Below are positions 40,816 to 52,433 of a stretch of DNA of 64,000 bases, one piece after another; position 1 is the first letter of the stretch; each line of letters begins with the position of its first letter. The notes under the pieces were generated by a model. It was not told the DNA's origin and searched no databases. It saw only the letters and a list, made by a program, of their open reading frames with translations. The stretch is from CBDBGD01 sp965205235 (GTDB lineage: Bacteria; Chloroflexota; Dehalococcoidia; Lucifugimonadales; UBA1127). The stretch lies in NCBI GenBank assembly GCA_965205235.1, contig CBDBGD010000006.1:124001-188000 (forward strand). The letters run 5' to 3'. The position numbers were made by a program, and so were the translations under genes.

Positions 40816-43719
40816 ATGGCGCGCCAGAGCGAACCCAACGTCAACAACGCCCTGGGTGAACTTCTCCGAACCATGCTGCCCCGCAGCGCGGTCCGATACG
40901 AGAACACCAGGACCCTCGCCGGCAACCTCAGGAAGCAACCCGACATCTTTATCACCGCGCCTGGTCGCTCTCCTGTCATCATCGAGTCTGAGTACATGCC
41001 CGCAGCCAACGTTGAACTGGAGGCGAAGGCCCGCCTTGGCTTGGAGGCGGAGGAGGACGGCCGCATCATCGAGGCCGTTATCGCTCTCCGCTACCCTACC
41101 GCTATCCGCGATGCCTACGATTTCCGCGCCGCCCTTTCCTCCGCTCGCCTCTCCTACTGCCTCTTCACCGAGGGCGCAGCGGAGCCGGTTCGCTTCCCGG
41201 AGTCCGGCTGGCTGGAAGGCGCCGTTGAGGACATCGCGGACATGGTCCGCCTCGTCTCCGTCCCCCAGCGCGCCGTTACCCGTGCCGCCACCATCTTGCA
41301 GGAGGGCATTGACGGCGCCGCAAAGCTCCTGGACGAGATGAACGAGACCCGTTCCGGCATCACCACGGACATAGCCCGGCTGCTGGGAATGAAAGACGTG
41401 CGCCAGACCCGCCGCATGGCCTGCGCCATTGTGGCCAACGCCCTGGTCTTCCACGGCCGCATTGCGGGGATGCACCAGGGCATCAAATCACTGGCGGTGG
41501 TGTGCGGCGACGACGTGGACAACCCCCAAGGGGAGGTCCTGGTTGCCTGGGGCGACATACTGAAGATCAACTACTGGCCTATCTTTGCCATCGCTAGGAA
41601 AATTCTTGCGCAGCTACCCTCTACCGATGCGGCGAACATCCTGCGGCGGCTGCGAGACACCGCCCAGGCCGTCAACGCCGCGGGCGTGGACAATGCCCAC
41701 GACCTCACCGGCCGCGTCTTCCAGACCCTCATCGCAGACCGCAAGTACCTTGCCACCTTCTACACCCTTCCCGCCTCCGCCGCGCTCCTGGCCCGCCTCG
41801 CCGTTGCCAAGCTGGAGGGCGTAGACTGGTCCAGCGCCGAGGCCATCGGCAAGCTCAAGGTGGGCGACTTTGCCTGCGGCACCGGTGCGCTCCTCTCCGC
41901 CGTCTACGAGCAGATCGCCGCCCGCCACGAGCGGGCCGGCGGTGATCCCGCCGCCCTCCACAGGGTCATGATGGAAGAGGTCCTCTACGGCCTCGACGTC
42001 ATGCCCTCCGCCGTCCACATCACCGGCGCAACTCTCTCCGGTATGGAGCCGTCTGTCCTCTTCAACAAGTCCCGCCTCTACACGGCGCCCTACGGTCGGA
42101 TGAAGAACGGGCGCGTAAGGGTAGGCTCCCTGGAGTTACTTCGAGCCTCAGGTATGTTCACCCAGGTCAACACCAGCGACCCGGCCATGCGCACCGGCAG
42201 CGTTGGCGAAGAGACGGTTGCTCAGATACGCGCGGAGATACCTCACGAGGCCTACGACTTGGTGATCATGAACCCACCCTTCACCAGCGATACCAAGCAT
42301 CGAGATGCCGACGAGGGAGTCCTGAACGCTGCTTTTGCCGCGTTCGACACTACCGAGAAAGTCCAGTCGGATATGGCAAAGAGGCTCATAGCACTGTCCA
42401 CCGATATGGCCTATCACGGCCACGCAGGTCTGGCCTCTGCATTTGTTGCTCTTGCCCACAGGAAGCTGCGCCAGGGGGGAGTCGCAGCCTTTGTGCTGCC
42501 GTTTACCGCAATCAACGGGTCGTCATGGGCCAAGTTCAGAGAGCTGATTGCCAAGCAGTACACTGATGTAACGGTTGTGAGCATCGTAGCAAGCGGCTTC
42601 GACATGTCCTTCTCGTCTGATACAGGTATAGCAGAGTGCCTGGTGATTGGGCGCAAGCGGGCCCAACGCAGCAACCCCAACGATAGAGGGGCCTTTATCT
42701 CATTGCGGCGCAAGCCGAACAGTTTCACGGACGCTCAGGAGCTGGCCAAGGTAGCGTTATCCAGTTCCAAACTTCGCCGCTTGGAGGACGGGCCGTATGG
42801 CGGAGTTCCCCTACACTGCGGAGACGCCATAGCCGGCGAGATGCTGGATGCCCCCATCGATAGTCATAAGAGCGGATGGGGAGCAGCTAGGATTCTGGAC
42901 TACTCTGTGGCACAGATCGCTCACTCGCTATCTGCGGGGAAGCTATGGCTACCTACAGATCTAGAAGCCCGAAAACTGCCTACTACGCGACTGGAACATC
43001 TGGGACGGCGCGGAGTTGATCATCAATTCCTGGTTAGCGCCGCTCATAACGCCCCGTTCGTGAAGGCCGCGGCCAGTCCAACTTCCAGCTATCCAGCTCT
43101 GTGGAATCACCACGCCAAGGGTGAAACCAGAATGGTCTGCATCCCAGACTCGCAGATGCTTGTCCGGCCTGGAATGGAGGCTGCTGCTGTCAGATTGTGG
43201 AAAATAGCGAGTCGTTCCCACATCACTCAGGACTTCCGATTCACTTCTCAGCCTTTGGTAGTGGCAATCACCGACCGGGAGAGCATAGGTGGTACAGCAT
43301 GGCCCAACGTGACTTTTTCGGACACTAGATTTGATTCCGCATTTGCCTTGTGGTGCTATAGCACTCTGGGCTTGTTGTTGTTCTGGTGGCATGCAAACCG
43401 CCAACAAAGCGGACGCGGGCGTATCACAATAACTGCAGTGTCATCCCTCCCTGTCCTGGACTTCCGCGCCCTCAACTCCATGCAGCTCCGCAAGGCTGAG
43501 CAGATCTTCAAAGCCTTCCGCAACAAAGAGCTCAAGCCTGCCTACCTCGCCGATGCGGACCCCAACCGCGCCCTCCTGGACCGCCGCGTCCTCTGTGACC
43601 TCCTCGGCTTCGACGAGGACACCTACGTCGCCGTCCGCCGCCTCGCCGCCAAGTGGTGCGCAGAGCCCTCCGTCCACGGCGGCAAGCCCCGCCCCAAGAA
43701 CGCCACCCTCGTCATCTAG
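40816..43719 (+). CDS. Large N6-adenine DNA methylase, type IIG-like
   Basis: A 967-residue protein. Residues 1-70 resemble a PD-(D/E)xK fold (P42-D43, then E57-x-E59 in VIIESEY), where Lys is replaced by Glu. A helical region follows, then a gamma-type methylase: AdoMet motif DFACGTGALL at about 351 and catalytic IMNPPFTS at about 485, and SDTGIAECLVIGRK, as in Eco57I-like enzymes. The last 300 residues likely hold target recognition. GC drops between about 42.15 and 43.44 kb and rises again at the end. Could be a one-gene restriction-modification enzyme or an orphan defence methylase; no partner is evident. Confidence 0.85.
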   Translation: MARQSEPNVNNALGELLRTMLPRSAVRYENTRTLAGNLRKQPDIFITAPGRSPVIIESEYMPAANVELEAKARLGLEAEEDGRIIEAVIALRYPTAIRDAYDFRAALSSARLSYCLFTEGAAEPVRFPESGWLEGAVEDIADMVRLVSVPQRAVTRAATILQEGIDGAAKLLDEMNETRSGITTDIARLLGMKDVRQTRRMACAIVANALVFHGRIAGMHQGIKSLAVVCGDDVDNPQGEVLVAWGDILKINYWPIFAIARKILAQLPSTDAANILRRLRDTAQAVNAAGVDNAHDLTGRVFQTLIADRKYLATFYTLPASAALLARLAVAKLEGVDWSSAEAIGKLKVGDFACGTGALLSAVYEQIAARHERAGGDPAALHRVMMEEVLYGLDVMPSAVHITGATLSGMEPSVLFNKSRLYTAPYGRMKNGRVRVGSLELLRASGMFTQVNTSDPAMRTGSVGEETVAQIRAEIPHEAYDLVIMNPPFTSDTKHRDADEGVLNAAFAAFDTTEKVQSDMAKRLIALSTDMAYHGHAGLASAFVALAHRKLRQGGVAAFVLPFTAINGSSWAKFRELIAKQYTDVTVVSIVASGFDMSFSSDTGIAECLVIGRKRAQRSNPNDRGAFISLRRKPNSFTDAQELAKVALSSSKLRRLEDGPYGGVPLHCGDAIAGEMLDAPIDSHKSGWGAARILDYSVAQIAHSLSAGKLWLPTDLEARKLPTTRLEHLGRRGVDHQFLVSAAHNAPFVKAAASPTSSYPALWNHHAKGETRMVCIPDSQMLVRPGMEAAAVRLWKIASRSHITQDFRFTSQPLVVAITDRESIGGTAWPNVTFSDTRFDSAFALWCYSTLGLLLFWWHANRQQSGRGRITITAVSSLPVLDFRALNSMQLRKAEQIFKAFRNKELKPAYLADADPNRALLDRRVLCDLLGFDEDTYVAVRRLAAKWCAEPSVHGGKPRPKNATLVI

Positions 43720-43808
43720 GCGGCACCGTCCCCCTCCTGAGGGTCCAGGGCTGGCCCTGGTGCCATCTCCCCCTTCCGCCAACACCGCCCATCCCCTACC
43801 ATCCCCCC

Positions 43809-44135
43809 ATGAGCACACCACGCGACCCCAGCCGCAAGCCCCGAAAGCGCCCCCGTAACCGCGGCGGCGCCCCCAAGGGGAACCAGAACGCCCGCAAGCA
43901 CGGCCGCTACTCCAAGCTCCGTCCCGCAGACCGCCCCGCCTTCATCCGCAAGACCCTCCGCTCTTACGGCGCCCAGGACACCGCCACCCTCCTTGGTGTC
44001 CCCTACGCAGACCTCGCCGCCCAGTCAGACACCGTCCTCACTCTCCTCCGCATGCTCCTCCGGGCCTCGGAGCAGATAGCCCAGGCCAATGCCCAGATCA
44101 ACGCCTACCGCCGCAACGGCCCAGCGCCGCGGTGA
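43809..44135 (+). CDS. Small phage-like protein with GAPKGNQNARKHG motif
   Basis: A 108-residue basic protein. RGGAPKGNQNARKHGRYSKL at about 17-36 is a motif frequent in small proteins of phages and mobile elements, including terminase-small-subunit-like ones. The C-terminal helix (SDTVLTLLRMLLRASEQIAQANAQI) is probably a coiled coil. No exact function is known. It follows the large methylase by 89 bases on the same strand and may belong to the same island. Confidence 0.65.
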   Translation: MSTPRDPSRKPRKRPRNRGGAPKGNQNARKHGRYSKLRPADRPAFIRKTLRSYGAQDTATLLGVPYADLAAQSDTVLTLLRMLLRASEQIAQANAQINAYRRNGPAPR

Positions 44136-44144
44136 CTCTCGTGC

Positions 44145-44460
44145 CTGGAGGTTGTTTCACACCCCCCCTTTTCGGCCCCATTTTCCTATCTGGAGGTTGT
44201 TCCGCGGTTGTTTCACGCGGCACTCGTTTCCTATCTGCGCCGCGCGGTTCCAACCCGCGCTCGCGATTCAACCGCCAAGCTGGACCCTCTCTCCGATGGC
44301 CGGACGAAAAGACGAGTCCAAGCTGGCCCTGCGCGGGCCGCGGAACTACCGCGATTCAACCTCAAACCTGTTTCGCCGCTCCGCCGCGACACCCCAGGCA
44401 CAGGAGGCCCGGAAAAAACGCGCGAGAACGAAACGACTCGAATCGACTCCCTGTGGTAGA
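44145..44460 (+). repeat. Diverged ~300-bp repeat, copy 1
   Basis: A non-coding-looking stretch. It matches, with many substitutions, the reverse complement of 50745-51060. Shared landmarks in order: TGCCTGGA, TCCTATCTG, TTCCGCGG, CCTATCTGC, CCAAGCTG, CTCTCCG, GGAAAAAA, GAACGAAACGA, ACTCGAATC. It fills the gap between the small phage-like gene and the sulfite-oxidase-like gene. Confidence 0.65.
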
Positions 44461-44478
44461 GGGCGCAGGGCATGCCCT

Positions 44479-45504
44479 CTACTGGAGTGGGAGGGGAGGC
44501 TGCCACCACTTGCTGGTGTCGTTGACCTCCAGGTGGGTCACCCACTTCACCCAGTCGTAGCCCCGCTTGTCGGGCGCCACCAGCCGGAGAGGGTAGCCGT
44601 GCCCCCTCGAGAGGCGCTCGCCGCCGACGTGCGTCGCCAGCAGGTAGCCGCTGGCCTCGCCCAGGCTGAAGCGCCGCTCGTAGCCCGTCGCCGACCGCAC
44701 GGTCACGCTCGCCGCATCCTCCGACAGCCCCGCCCGCTCGAAGAGGCGGTCCAAGCGCACGCCCCGCCACCGCTGCGTCGAGTGCCACCCGCCCGTGCAG
44801 TCCAGCGTCGCGTCGATCTCGTCGTCGAAGCTCTCGGCGTCCGCGTAGTCGAGGCTGACAGTCCGAGCCACGTGCCCCTCCACCTCCAGCCGCCACCCCG
44901 CCTCGTCCAGCGTCGGCACCCGGTCAGCCAGCCAGATCGTGCGGGGGAAGGCGTTGCCGGTGTAGTCGCCGGCGGGGTAGGAGCCGGTGAAGCGCCGGTC
45001 GCCGCCGGACAGGCCCAGCAGCGGCGATACCCCCTCGCCGATGCGCCACACGACGACGCCCCCCAGCGCCGCTGCCGCCGTGCGCATGAACGTGCGACGG
45101 TCGGCCCAGTAGCGCCGCTGCAGCGAGTACGTCCGGCGCAGCACGTGCACGACCACCAGGACCGCAGCGGGGATGGCGAGCATGGCGTGCCACGTCATCC
45201 CGCTGAACCCGACGAGGTCGTACGGCCCCACGTTGCTCCAGTACACCCCCGTCGCCATGATGCCGACGACCATCGCGGCGAGGAGGAGCGAGGCGAACGT
45301 CGAGACCGGTCGGCGACGCCACCGGCGCAGCCCGACGCGGATGTTCCACACCTTCCACCAGAAGATGACGACGACGGCAAGGCTGCTCGCAGCGTGAACG
45401 TCGGCCAGGTAGGGGGAGTGGTTGCTGGTCAGCGTCAGGAAGCCCGTGACGAGAGAGACCGCCAGCGCCGCACCGATCAGTACGTTGGCCCACGGATACC
45501 GCAT
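44479..45504 (-). CDS. Cytochrome b-like membrane domain fused to a sulfite-oxidase-fold molybdopterin protein
   Basis: A 341-residue protein. Residues 1-125 form four membrane helices with histidines (H29, H37, H106, H120) that could bind heme. Residues from about 175 are an oxidoreductase molybdopterin-binding domain with the molybdenum-ligating Cys at C236 (TLDCTGGWHSTQRWRGV) and LRLVAPDKRGYDWVKWV. There is no twin-Arg signal; a charged RRTFMRTAAAALGG lies between the halves. It probably moves electrons from a periplasmic substrate into the membrane. The start at 45504 has AAGGGG; the upstream frame extension is not supported. Confidence 0.87.
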   Translation of the reverse strand: MRYPWANVLIGAALAVSLVTGFLTLTSNHSPYLADVHAASSLAVVVIFWWKVWNIRVGLRRWRRRPVSTFASLLLAAMVVGIMATGVYWSNVGPYDLVGFSGMTWHAMLAIPAAVLVVVHVLRRTYSLQRRYWADRRTFMRTAAAALGGVVVWRIGEGVSPLLGLSGGDRRFTGSYPAGDYTGNAFPRTIWLADRVPTLDEAGWRLEVEGHVARTVSLDYADAESFDDEIDATLDCTGGWHSTQRWRGVRLDRLFERAGLSEDAASVTVRSATGYERRFSLGEASGYLLATHVGGERLSRGHGYPLRLVAPDKRGYDWVKWVTHLEVNDTSKWWQPPLPLQ

Positions 45505-45639
45505 CGTCCCCTTCCGGGCTGCCTCCCCACCTGTGCATCGGGCGTCGCAGCCCACCTGCGCCGCCGCCCCCTATCTCGTACTACGACGCCTGGGTGGGTG
45601 CGGACGTTTCCGGGCGAGCCTGCGCTGCCTCGCCGGAGG

Positions 45640-47370
45640 TTAGGAGCCGGTGTAGCGGTTGACGATGGGCATGCGGCGGTCCCGGCCGAAGGCCCTGGGT
45701 GTGATCTTGATGCCCACGGGAGCCTGGCGGCGCTTGAACTCGTTACGGTCCACGTCCCGCATCACCCGCGCCACCACGGCAGGGTCCAGGCCCTGCGCCA
45801 CCATCTCCTCGTACGACCGGTCCTCCTCCACGAAGGCCTCCAGCACGCGGTCGAGCACGTCGTAGGCGGGGAGGTCGTCATCATCCCGCTGGTCGGGCCG
45901 CAGCTCGGCGCTGGGGGGCTTGATCAGGACGCTCTCAGGGATGACGCCGCGGGGCTCGCCGTGGGCGTTTCGCCAGTGGCTGAGCTCGTAGACCAGGGTC
46001 TTGGGCGCGTCCTTGAGCACGGCGAAGCCGCCCGCCATGTCACCGTACAGGGTCGCGTAGCCCACGGCCATCTCGCTCTTGTTGCCGGTGGTAAGCACGA
46101 GCCAGCCAAACTTGTTGGAGAGCGCCATGAGCAGATTGCCGCGGATGCGCGACTGCACGTTCTGCTCGGCGACGCCGGGCTGCGTCTCGCCGAAGTAGGG
46201 CGCCAGCGTCTCCTCGAAGGCCCGGTGCGCCGCCTCGATGGGCAGCAGCCACAGTGGGATGCCAAGGTTTTCGGCGAGGGCGCGTGAGTCGTCGGTGGCG
46301 CCGTCGGAGGAGTAGCGGGAGGGCATGGTCACGCCGACGACGCGCTCGCTGCCGAGGGCGTCCACGGCGATGCAGCACGTGAGGGCGGAGTCGATGCCAC
46401 CGGAGAGGCTCACCACCACCTTGTCGAAGCCGTTCTTGCGCACGTAGTCACGGGTGCCGGTGACCAGCGCCTCGTAGACCTCGCCGACGGCATCCAGGGA
46501 GGGTGAGAGCCGGGGGGCGACGGGTGTCCTCTCATCCTCGGCCGTGGCCGAGCTGACGTGGACCCACAGGGGCTCGCCGGCTGGCTGCTCGCTCGGCTGC
46601 GCCGCCTGCCGAGGCTCCGGCCGGCGGCGGGCGGTGCCGAGCTCCAGGTCCGTCACCAGCAGCTCCTCGCGGAACTGCCCCGCCCGAGCCAGGAGCTCGC
46701 CATCGGGGCCGAGGACCATGCTGTCGCCGTCAAACACCAGCTCGTCCTGGCCGCCCACCATGTTCACGTAGGCGACGAAGAGCCCGTTGTCGGCGGCGCG
46801 GGAGGCCAGCATGGGCTCTCGGACGTGGCGCTTTCCTGCATGGTAGGGAGAGCCGTTGATGTTCACGATGAGCTCAGCGCCGGCCTCGCCCTGCACGGAC
46901 GTGGGCCCCGCGGCGTACCAGATGTCCTCGCAGACGTTGACGCCCACCTGGGCGCCACGGACCTCGTAGACGGGACAGGTGCGACCAGGCGTGAAGTAGC
47001 GCTCCTCGTCGAAGACGCCGTAGTTGGGGAGCTTCAGCTTGTGGTAGACGTCGACGAGGCGGCCGTCGTAAGCGACGGCGGCGGCGTTGTAGATGTTGCC
47101 GTCGACAGCGTCGACGAAGCCGACGACCACGACGATGCCTCTGGACGCGGCGACGACATCGTCCAAGGCTGCGCGGTTGTCCCGGATGAAGGCGGGCTTC
47201 AGCAGCAGGTCTTCCGGTGGATAGCCGGGCAGGGCTAGCTCCGGCAAGGCCACCAGGTCCGCATGCTGCGCCCGGGCCTGCTCCACGTACTCCAGGGCCA
47301 GACGCACGTTGCCCCGGAGGTCGCCCACGGTGGGGTTCACCTGTGCCAGCGCGACGCGAAAGCTCCCCAT
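45640..47370 (-). CDS. nadE: Glutamine-dependent NAD+ synthetase
   Basis: A 576-residue two-domain enzyme for the last step of NAD synthesis. The N-terminal nitrilase-like glutaminase has the Glu (LPELALPGYPPEDLL), Lys (KLKLPNYGVFDE) and Cys (VNVCEDIW). The C-terminal synthetase has the PP-loop SLSGGIDSALT near residue 320 and GNKSEMAVGYATLYGDMAG. Full length and intact. It complements the nicotinamidase and pncB genes at 37.7-39.4 kb. Confidence 0.97.
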   Translation of the reverse strand: MGSFRVALAQVNPTVGDLRGNVRLALEYVEQARAQHADLVALPELALPGYPPEDLLLKPAFIRDNRAALDDVVAASRGIVVVVGFVDAVDGNIYNAAAVAYDGRLVDVYHKLKLPNYGVFDEERYFTPGRTCPVYEVRGAQVGVNVCEDIWYAAGPTSVQGEAGAELIVNINGSPYHAGKRHVREPMLASRAADNGLFVAYVNMVGGQDELVFDGDSMVLGPDGELLARAGQFREELLVTDLELGTARRRPEPRQAAQPSEQPAGEPLWVHVSSATAEDERTPVAPRLSPSLDAVGEVYEALVTGTRDYVRKNGFDKVVVSLSGGIDSALTCCIAVDALGSERVVGVTMPSRYSSDGATDDSRALAENLGIPLWLLPIEAAHRAFEETLAPYFGETQPGVAEQNVQSRIRGNLLMALSNKFGWLVLTTGNKSEMAVGYATLYGDMAGGFAVLKDAPKTLVYELSHWRNAHGEPRGVIPESVLIKPPSAELRPDQRDDDDLPAYDVLDRVLEAFVEEDRSYEEMVAQGLDPAVVARVMRDVDRNEFKRRQAPVGIKITPRAFGRDRRMPIVNRYTGS

Positions 47371-47421
47371 CCCTACGCTCCCGGGGACGCGGGGTACGGC
47401 GCTGGGCGCATCGTCAGCCGG

Positions 47422-50616
<3,195 letters not shown>

Positions 50617-50744
50617 GTGATCTCCTCCGATGCAGACACGCGGGGTAAGGCTAGGCAGGGATGCCGTACGGGAACCTGAGGCGACGATACAACCCGCCGT
50701 AGTGCGGTGTCAACCGCGGTGGAACCCGTCGCAGGCCCTGGGGC

Positions 50745-51060
50745 GGGCGGCCAGCGGGGCAGGGATTCGAGTCGATTCGTTTCGTTTTGCGCCTTTTTTC
50801 CGGCCCTGCTGTGCCTGGAGGGACGCCGTCAAGCTTTGACATTCGATCCGCTCGAAGATCGGAGCAGCTTGGAGTCGTTTGATCGAACCGTCGCCGGAGA
50901 GGGGTCGCAGCTTGGGGTCGTCTCTTCGTCGCGGATTGGACCCGCGGGCCGCAAATAGGAACGAACACCGCGCGAGCCAGCCGCGGAACGAATCGGACGC
51001 GCATGGCAGATAGGGATTCGGGGGCGCGCGGAACGAATCCAGGCAAGGGGCGGTCGGCAA
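50745..51060 (-). repeat. Diverged ~300-bp repeat, copy 2 (inverted)
   Basis: Reverse-complement counterpart of 44145-44460. Open frames across it in both copies are probably incidental. The copies flank about 6.3 kb holding the sulfite-oxidase-like, nadE and BNR genes. The remaining bases 50617-50744 show nothing recognised; a family C repeat (ATTCGACGGGCTCAGGGGGAGCGG) lies at about 51085-51108. Confidence 0.65.
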
Positions 51061-51135
51061 CGGCTGCTGTGAGTCCGCTCACCCATTCGACGGGCTCAGG
51101 GGGAGCGGGGGCGAGTTGCGGGGGATTGGCCGAGG

Positions 51136-52176
51136 TTCCCTAAACTCACAAACGAAGTGCAACACCTGGTTAAGGTGTTGTCATGGGAAGACGATATAGG
51201 CATGTCACCATTGAAGAACGCTGTGAAGTGGCCCGACTACACGCCCTGGGACACTCGGTCCGTCAAATTGCGGCAGCTCTGGATCGCTCGCCATCAACCG
51301 TGGCTCGGGAACTGACGCGCAATGGGTCGCGGACCCAGGGCTATCAGCCTCGGTATGCCGACCAGCACGCCCATGCCCGGCGCTGGCGCGGCGCTCGCTT
51401 GGAACGGGATGCAGGGCTCCGGCAGCAGGTCCTCTCCTGCCTCAAGCAGGGCTGGTCCCCTGAGCAGGTGGCGGGACGCATGGCCATGGAGTCAGGCAAA
51501 CCCGTCATCTCCCACGAGAGCATCTACCGCTTCATCTACGCCCAGATCGCTCGCAAGAAGGACTACTCCTGGCGCCACTACCTGCCCCGCGGAAAGTCCA
51601 AGCGGGGATGGCGGGGACGCAGAGGAGGAAGCTCTGCCTCCTTCATTGCCCACCGACTTCCCCTGGCCCACCGCCCCCAGGAGGCTGCCTGCCGCCAGAC
51701 CCCTGGCCACTGGGAGGCGGACCTGATGGCCTTCGGCCGCCGAGGCCCCGTGGTCCTAGCCCTGCACGAGCGCTACTCCCGCCTCCTCATCGCCCTGCGG
51801 CCCGAAGGGAAGGCCTCCAGCCCCATCGCCGGCGCCATCATGCAAGCCCTGAGCTTCTTCCCTCCTGCATGGCGCCAGACCGTCACCTTCGACAATGGCA
51901 CGGAGTTCGCCCGCCATCACGCATTGCACGCGCTGGGCATTCAGACCTTCTTCTGCGATACCCACTCACCTTGGCAGAAGGGCGGCGTGGAGAACGCTAT
52001 CGGCCGCATGCGGCGCTCCCTTCCCCGGAAGACCGACCTGGCGACCGTCTCCGACGCCCGGTTTGCTCAGCTCGTCCGCTCTTACAACAATACCCCTCGC
52101 AAGTGTCTGGGGTACCGCACCCCGGCAGAGATCTATGCTGCCCAGGTGTTGCACTTGAAATGTGAATTCACCTTCC
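51136..52176 (+). mobile_element. IS30-family insertion sequence with TTCC target duplication
   Basis: The element itself spans about 51140-52172 (1033 bp). Terminal inverted repeats share AAGTGCAACACCTGG (51155-51169 and, inverted, 52142-52156) and TCACA outward of it. Both flanks show TTCC (51136-51139 and 52173-52176). Joining the flanks over one TTCC recreates GAGGTTCCTGCCTTCGCAGG, a family A palindrome, so the element landed inside that repeat. Confidence 0.85.
51160..51180 (+). promoter_or_regulatory. Hairpin masking the transposase ribosome site
   Basis: CAACACC (51160-51166) pairs with GGTGTTG (51174-51180). The Shine-Dalgarno-like AAGGTG (51172-51177) is largely within the 3' arm, just ahead of the ATG at 51183. 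Transcripts entering from outside the element would fold this and limit transposase synthesis. Confidence 0.5.
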
Positions 52177-52433
52177 TGCCTTCGCAGGAACGACGAATGT
52201 GGTTGGGCGCGCGTGTGTGGGCATGGGGAGATGGTAGGGGATGGGGAGCGATGGGGGTAGGGGGAGATGGCAGTGGGGTGTTGTGCGGCGTTGGTCCTCC
52301 CCGTGGTTCGACAGGCTCAGGACGAAACGGGACGGGGGTCGCGCGGGTGGCGTCGAGGTTCCTGCTTTCGCAGGAACGACAATTTCAGCGGGAGGCGAGG
52401 ACGGTGCGCTCCAGGAGCTTGGCGGAGGCGTAG
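51183..52433 (+). CDS. IS30-family transposase
   Basis: A DDE transposase. An N-terminal helix-turn-helix (IEERCEVARLHALGHSVRQIAAAL) and a second one are followed by the catalytic triad D180 (GHWEADLM), D237 (TFDNGTEF) and E270 (KGGVENAIGRMRR). No stop occurs inside the element: the frame crosses the right inverted repeat and runs on to 52433. Residues beyond about 330 are therefore flanking DNA, including two family A repeats. The family-like body ends near AAQVLHLKCEF. The rest of the catalytic domain looks intact. Confidence 0.92.
   Translation: MGRRYRHVTIEERCEVARLHALGHSVRQIAAALDRSPSTVARELTRNGSRTQGYQPRYADQHAHARRWRGARLERDAGLRQQVLSCLKQGWSPEQVAGRMAMESGKPVISHESIYRFIYAQIARKKDYSWRHYLPRGKSKRGWRGRRGGSSASFIAHRLPLAHRPQEAACRQTPGHWEADLMAFGRRGPVVLALHERYSRLLIALRPEGKASSPIAGAIMQALSFFPPAWRQTVTFDNGTEFARHHALHALGIQTFFCDTHSPWQKGGVENAIGRMRRSLPRKTDLATVSDARFAQLVRSYNNTPRKCLGYRTPAEIYAAQVLHLKCEFTFLPSQERRMWLGARVWAWGDGRGWGAMGVGGDGSGVLCGVGPPRGSTGSGRNGTGVARVASRFLLSQERQFQREARTVRSRSLAEA
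52171..52380. repeat. Family A repeats and a family C repeat right of the IS
   Basis: TTCCTGCCTTCGCAGGAACGACGAA (52173-52197) is the right half of the family A copy split by the IS. GTGGTTCGACAGGCTCAGGACGAAACGG (about 52302-52330) is family C. GTCGAGGTTCCTGCTTTCGCAGGAACGAC (about 52352-52380) is a complete family A copy at the end of the PanE-like gene. Confidence 0.75.

Noticed and set aside
44220..44285. Possible tRNA-like GGTTCCAACCC in the diverged repeat
   Set aside because: No acceptor stem or anticodon arm could be formed around it.
44089..46287. 732-residue plus-strand frame over the diverged repeat and two minus-strand genes
   Set aside because: It is continuous only because of high GC; the opposite strand has the sulfite-oxidase-like and nadE motifs.
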